Virus record (IMG/VR): IMGVR_UViG_3300027797_000094
Span: 1 to 29,621 of that record
Length of the DNA stretch: 29,621 nt
Source of the DNA: a virus
Reading direction: 5' to 3' (one strand)
In this document: piece by piece, positions 29,082 to 29,621 of the stretch
Layout of the letters: every line of letters starts with the position of its first letter
Position numbering within the stretch: position 1 is the first letter of the stretch
Position numbers and translations under genes: made by a program
Notes under the pieces: model-generated
Database searches by the model: none
Told to the model about the DNA's origin: nothing
Seen by the model: the letters and a program-made list of their open reading frames with translations, nothing else

Positions 29082-29286
29082 GAATATCGACCCCCTCTTG
29101 TCTTGCTATAAGTTGTAAACTGTTACCTTGTACGCCACAGGCGAAACAAATAAATATATTCTCATCTAAGTTTGCAGTGCCTGACTGGTGAGTGTCACCG
29201 TGAAACGGACATTTAAGATTAGTCTGTCCGTGATCTCGGCGTATGCTCGCACCATAATGTTCAAGCACTGCCTTAACCGAAGGCAT
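28930..29286 (-). CDS. DnaG-type primase, CHC2 zinc-finger part
   Basis: 118 aa from the ATG at 29284-29286 (GGTGA upstream, two bases after the preceding stop); starts at 29304 and 29307 are possible. CPFHGD (Cys26, His29) and FICFACGVQG (Cys47, Cys50) form the CHC2 zinc ribbon. IREAKRIAEGI follows, as in intact primases. After that point the frame becomes low-complexity (Ser/Arg-rich: SSPSVSGKHLSSRRLPQ) for the remaining 45 codons, while the Toprim gene takes over in another frame. The 152-base overlap suggests a split gene, a programmed +1 shift or a natural frameshift. Confidence 0.8.
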   Translation of the reverse strand: MPSVKAVLEHYGASIRRDHGQTNLKCPFHGDTHQSGTANLDENIFICFACGVQGNSLQLIARQEGVDIREAKRIAEGITGASSPSVSGKHLSSRRLPQKQRYNSGSGTAGSIRRSRGA

Positions 29287-29287
29287 A

Positions 29288-29621
29288 TCACTCACCGAAT
29301 ACATCACCCAATCTTAAGACAAGGTACGAGTCTGATATAGATTTTCCTCGTGCTTTGATGAGGACTGCTGCGAGTATCGCTTCACGTTTAATACCCCTGG
29401 CTTCCGCATAATGCGTTGCTTCCAACTGCGCTTCTTTGGTCCAGCCACTAAGGTCAATCTTGTTTCCTGCACCTGGTGCCTTGGCTTCGATAACTCCAAT
29501 GCTACCAAGGAAGTCCGAACGGACAACAACGTCGCCCTCATCTTTTGCACCTGTTCGAGCAAGTCGTTCAGCGTCGTATCCATTTGCTCTAAACCAGTCC
29601 TTGATGTCTGTTTCATATGTT
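29288..29621 (-). CDS. Holliday-junction-resolvase-like nuclease, 5' end beyond window
   Basis: 111 complete codons are visible from the right edge to a TGA at 29288-29290. The reading starts TYETDIKDWFRANGYDAERL. The nuclease core follows: GDVVVRSDFLGSIGVIEAKAP, the D...ExK signature of PD-(D/E)XK resolvases of the Hjc type. Then come a helix (WTKEAQLEATHYAEARG) and a terminal strand SDSYLVLRLGDVF. The role would be resolution of branched DNA before packaging or in recombination. The Met start lies outside the window. A different frame that is open over the same bases has no such motifs. Confidence 0.72.
   Translation of the reverse strand, partial: TYETDIKDWFRANGYDAERLARTGAKDEGDVVVRSDFLGSIGVIEAKAPGAGNKIDLSGWTKEAQLEATHYAEARGIKREAILAAVLIKARGKSISDSYLVLRLGDVFGE

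Noticed and set aside
29314-29616. A 100-codon leftward open frame at the right edge
   Set aside because: Another frame over the same bases reads as a PD-(D/E)XK resolvase with ordered motifs and is open to the edge; this one is its shadow.

Overview
The window is one section of a tailed bacteriophage (Caudoviricetes) genome. It carries a packaging and capsid module, a tail-fibre gene, a DnaG-type primase, a phage-type sigma factor and a lysis enzyme. I saw no integrase, ribosomal or core bacterial metabolic gene. The host is probably an actinobacterium. The best evidence is a complete WhiB-family iron-sulphur regulator (24404-24724), a family confined to Actinobacteria and their phages. The AT-rich composition (judged by eye) would suit small-genome aquatic Actinobacteria, but that is inference. 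Virion morphology cannot be settled here, because no tape measure, sheath or major tail tube gene is recognisable.

Layout. (1) Positions 1-19562 are transcribed leftward. Read in that direction they run: terminase, small protein, portal, proteasome/HslV-like protease, Pro/Gln-rich protein, three large probable internal virion proteins (1618, 416 and 486 aa), scaffold, major capsid protein (N4-gp56-like), a run of small basic proteins, a glycosyltransferase-like protein, a head-tail adaptor candidate and a tail fibre that runs off the left edge. (2) Positions 19563-20666 are a 1.1-kb non-coding divergent region full of inverted repeats and TCGACAAA motifs. It is a candidate origin, control or packaging region. 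(3) Positions 20667-26260 are transcribed rightward. They hold small hypothetical proteins, a Cys-rich amidoligase next to a class II glutamine amidotransferase, then a tightly overlapped run: tiny membrane peptide, WhiB, membrane-anchored transglycosylase, zinc-ribbon proteins (one FmdB-like) and a PD-(D/E)XK-like nuclease. (4) Positions 26246-29621 are leftward again: sigma factor, metallophosphoesterase, hydrophobic micropeptide, Nmad1/DUF1599-like protein, zinc-binding protein, a primase split into Toprim and CHC2 genes, and a Holliday-junction-resolvase-like gene cut by the right edge.

How the parts fit together. The left arm builds and packages the capsid, with the HslV-like protease standing where a prohead protease normally sits. 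The right arm handles replication, recombination, transcriptional control and lysis. The least explained parts are the amidoligase/amidotransferase pair with matching Cys-rich appendages, the proteasome-like protease, the placing of WhiB inside what looks like a lysis operon, and the high number of CxxC proteins in the rightward operon.
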